Below are positions 5,726-6,457 of a stretch of DNA of 6,457 bases, piece after piece (position 1 is the first letter of the stretch; each line of letters opens with the position of its first letter). The stretch lies in assembly GCA_026225435.1 (NCBI GenBank), contig JAMFST010001118.1, forward strand, positions 1-6,457, given 5' to 3'. This stretch comes from Labilithrix luteola (GTDB taxonomy: Bacteria; Myxococcota_A; Polyangia; Polyangiales; Polyangiaceae). Both the position numbers and the translations under genes were made by a program. Under the pieces are notes generated by a model. The model made no database searches. It was not told where the DNA came from and worked only from the letters and a program-made list of their open reading frames with translations.

Positions 5726-6457
5726 GGTCGCTCCTTGGTGACGGTCACGTTCGTTGCCTGCACCGACTGCACCCAGAGCCGGACCAGGGTGTCGATGGCG
5801 ACCTTGCGGTCGTGCTTCTGTCCAAATGTCAGCCAGACGCGCGCCGAGTGACCGACCATGGCGGCGAGCGCGTCACCGGCGTGGCTGGCGTCGAGCGCGG
5901 GGTCGGCCAGCCCGTCGGCCTGCCAGCGGGCCAGGCTGCGGGTGATGCGCGCGGCGAAGCTGGCATGCACCGCCAGGCGCAGCGGCATCATGTCCGGATG
6001 GACGGCCACCGCCTCGTCGATGCGCAGCACCAGCCGCGCGTAGCGCTCGTAGTTGAGGAAGTAGTGCTCGATGACCCGCCGGATACGCGTCTCGATCGAA
6101 GCGCCGCGGGACCGCGACTGCGCCCCTTCGGTCGCCGCCGACCAGACGCGCAGCTCGTCGGCCACCGCGTTCATCACCGCCTCGAGCACCGCGCGCTTGG
6201 AGTCGAAGTACGAGTAGAACGAGGCCATCGAGGTCCGCGCCATCGAGGCGATGTCGCGGATGCGCGCGCCGTTGTACCCGTCGCGGACGAAGCAGCGCTG
6301 GGCCGCCGCCACCAGCGCCGCCCGGGTCTTGCGCCCGCGATCGCTGCGCGGCTCCTCGCCGTCGTTCACCGGGGGCGGCGCGCCCATCACCCGCTCGTAG
6401 GCGCGCTCCTTGGAGTCGAGGTGCAGGTAGAAGGTGGCGACCGAGACCCCGGCGCGC
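5722..6457 (-). CDS. TetR-family regulator with apparent tandem HTH domains, 5' partial
   Basis: The frame is open to the right edge, giving 244 visible residues. A start at GTG 6390 or ATG 6387 would give 222 or 221 residues, but the codons upstream (6456-6391) have no stop and read RAGVSVATFYLHLDSKERAY, a near-consensus TetR recognition helix plus the following helix. After a hydrophilic linker of about 20 residues, a complete second TetR domain follows: helix 1 in AALVAAAQRCFVRDGY (46-61), then recognition segment TSMASFYSYF (75-84) and DSKRAVLEAV. The rest is one helical ligand-binding and dimerisation domain. The better reading is therefore a longer protein with two DNA-binding domains and a start outside the window. 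The AAGGAG at 6411-6406 lies 15 bases before the GTG, too far for a good site, and encodes Lys-Glu of the first HTH. The gene heads or sits within an operon with the hydrolase, which it may control. Confidence 0.85.
   Translation of the reverse strand, partial: RAGVSVATFYLHLDSKERAYERVMGAPPPVNDGEEPRSDRGRKTRAALVAAAQRCFVRDGYNGARIRDIASMARTSMASFYSYFDSKRAVLEAVMNAVADELRVWSAATEGAQSRSRGASIETRIRRVIEHYFLNYERYARLVLRIDEAVAVHPDMMPLRLAVHASFAARITRSLARWQADGLADPALDASHAGDALAAMVGHSARVWLTFGQKHDRKVAIDTLVRLWVQSVQATNVTVTKERP
5731..5736 (-). promoter_or_regulatory. Ribosome binding site of the alpha/beta-hydrolase gene
   Basis: Read on the minus strand, AAGGAG occupies 5736-5731, 5 bases before the ATG at 5725-5723. 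It lies inside the last codons of the upstream TetR gene, so the hydrolase can be started both independently and by coupling through the ATGA overlap. Confidence 0.8.

Noticed and set aside
5738..5748. Short palindrome GTGACGGTCAC just before the hydrolase ribosome binding site, as a possible TetR operator
   Set aside because: The arms are only 5 bases, it lies inside the TetR C-terminal codons (Val-Thr-Val-Thr), and no second copy was seen near another gene start. Chance is a sufficient explanation.
4889..5851. A 320-codon plus-strand open frame opposite the hydrolase
   Set aside because: It is antisense to a gene with a complete catalytic triad and has Arg/His-rich shadow composition with no motif.

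Overview
The window is GC-rich bacterial DNA (around 70% GC by eye), and nearly every third codon position is G or C. Coding density is essentially complete: the only true gap between genes is 16 bases (2563-2578), and every other junction is an overlap. Nothing here fixes the taxon. The base composition, the AAGGAG-type ribosome binding sites and the gene content (single-chain acyl-CoA carboxylase, AMP-dependent acyl-CoA ligase, several TetR regulators) suit a GC-rich lipid- or carboxylate-metabolising lineage, such as a myxobacterium-like or other deltaproteobacterial relative, an actinobacterium or a betaproteobacterium. This is inference from style, not an identification.

Plus strand, 1-4919, is the 3' part of one operon. 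It starts inside a large single-chain biotin-dependent carboxylase ordered biotin carboxylase - biotinyl carrier - carboxyltransferase, whose N terminus lies outside the window. Next comes an acyl-CoA synthetase of the AMP-forming adenylate family, then a TetR-family regulator whose GTG start overlaps the ligase stop. The simplest reading is that the ligase activates a carboxylic acid to its CoA thioester, the carboxylase fixes bicarbonate onto that or a derived acyl-CoA, and the TetR protein senses a ligand of the pathway. The actual substrate cannot be read from this sequence.

Minus strand, 6457-4916, is the 3' part of a second operon facing the first. It holds a TetR-family regulator running in from beyond the right edge and, joined by an ATGA overlap, an alpha/beta-hydrolase with a clear Ser-Asp-His triad. 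The two operons meet tail to tail with a 4-base overlap of coding sequence.

The most notable observation is at the right edge. The minus-strand regulator reads open, in frame, through the end of the window, and the extra upstream codons spell the end of another TetR DNA-binding domain. The protein therefore appears to carry two TetR helix-turn-helix domains in tandem before a single ligand-binding domain. Smaller observations are a terminator-like hairpin inside the biotin carboxylase coding region, a 7-codon mini-ORF linking carboxylase and ligase by two ATGA overlaps, a perfect 3 x 12-base in-frame repeat in the carboxylase linker, and a stem-loop centred on the two convergent stop codons. 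I found no tRNA, rRNA, CRISPR, insertion sequence, riboswitch or convincing promoter. Promoters for both operons must lie outside the window or be unrecognisable inside coding sequence.
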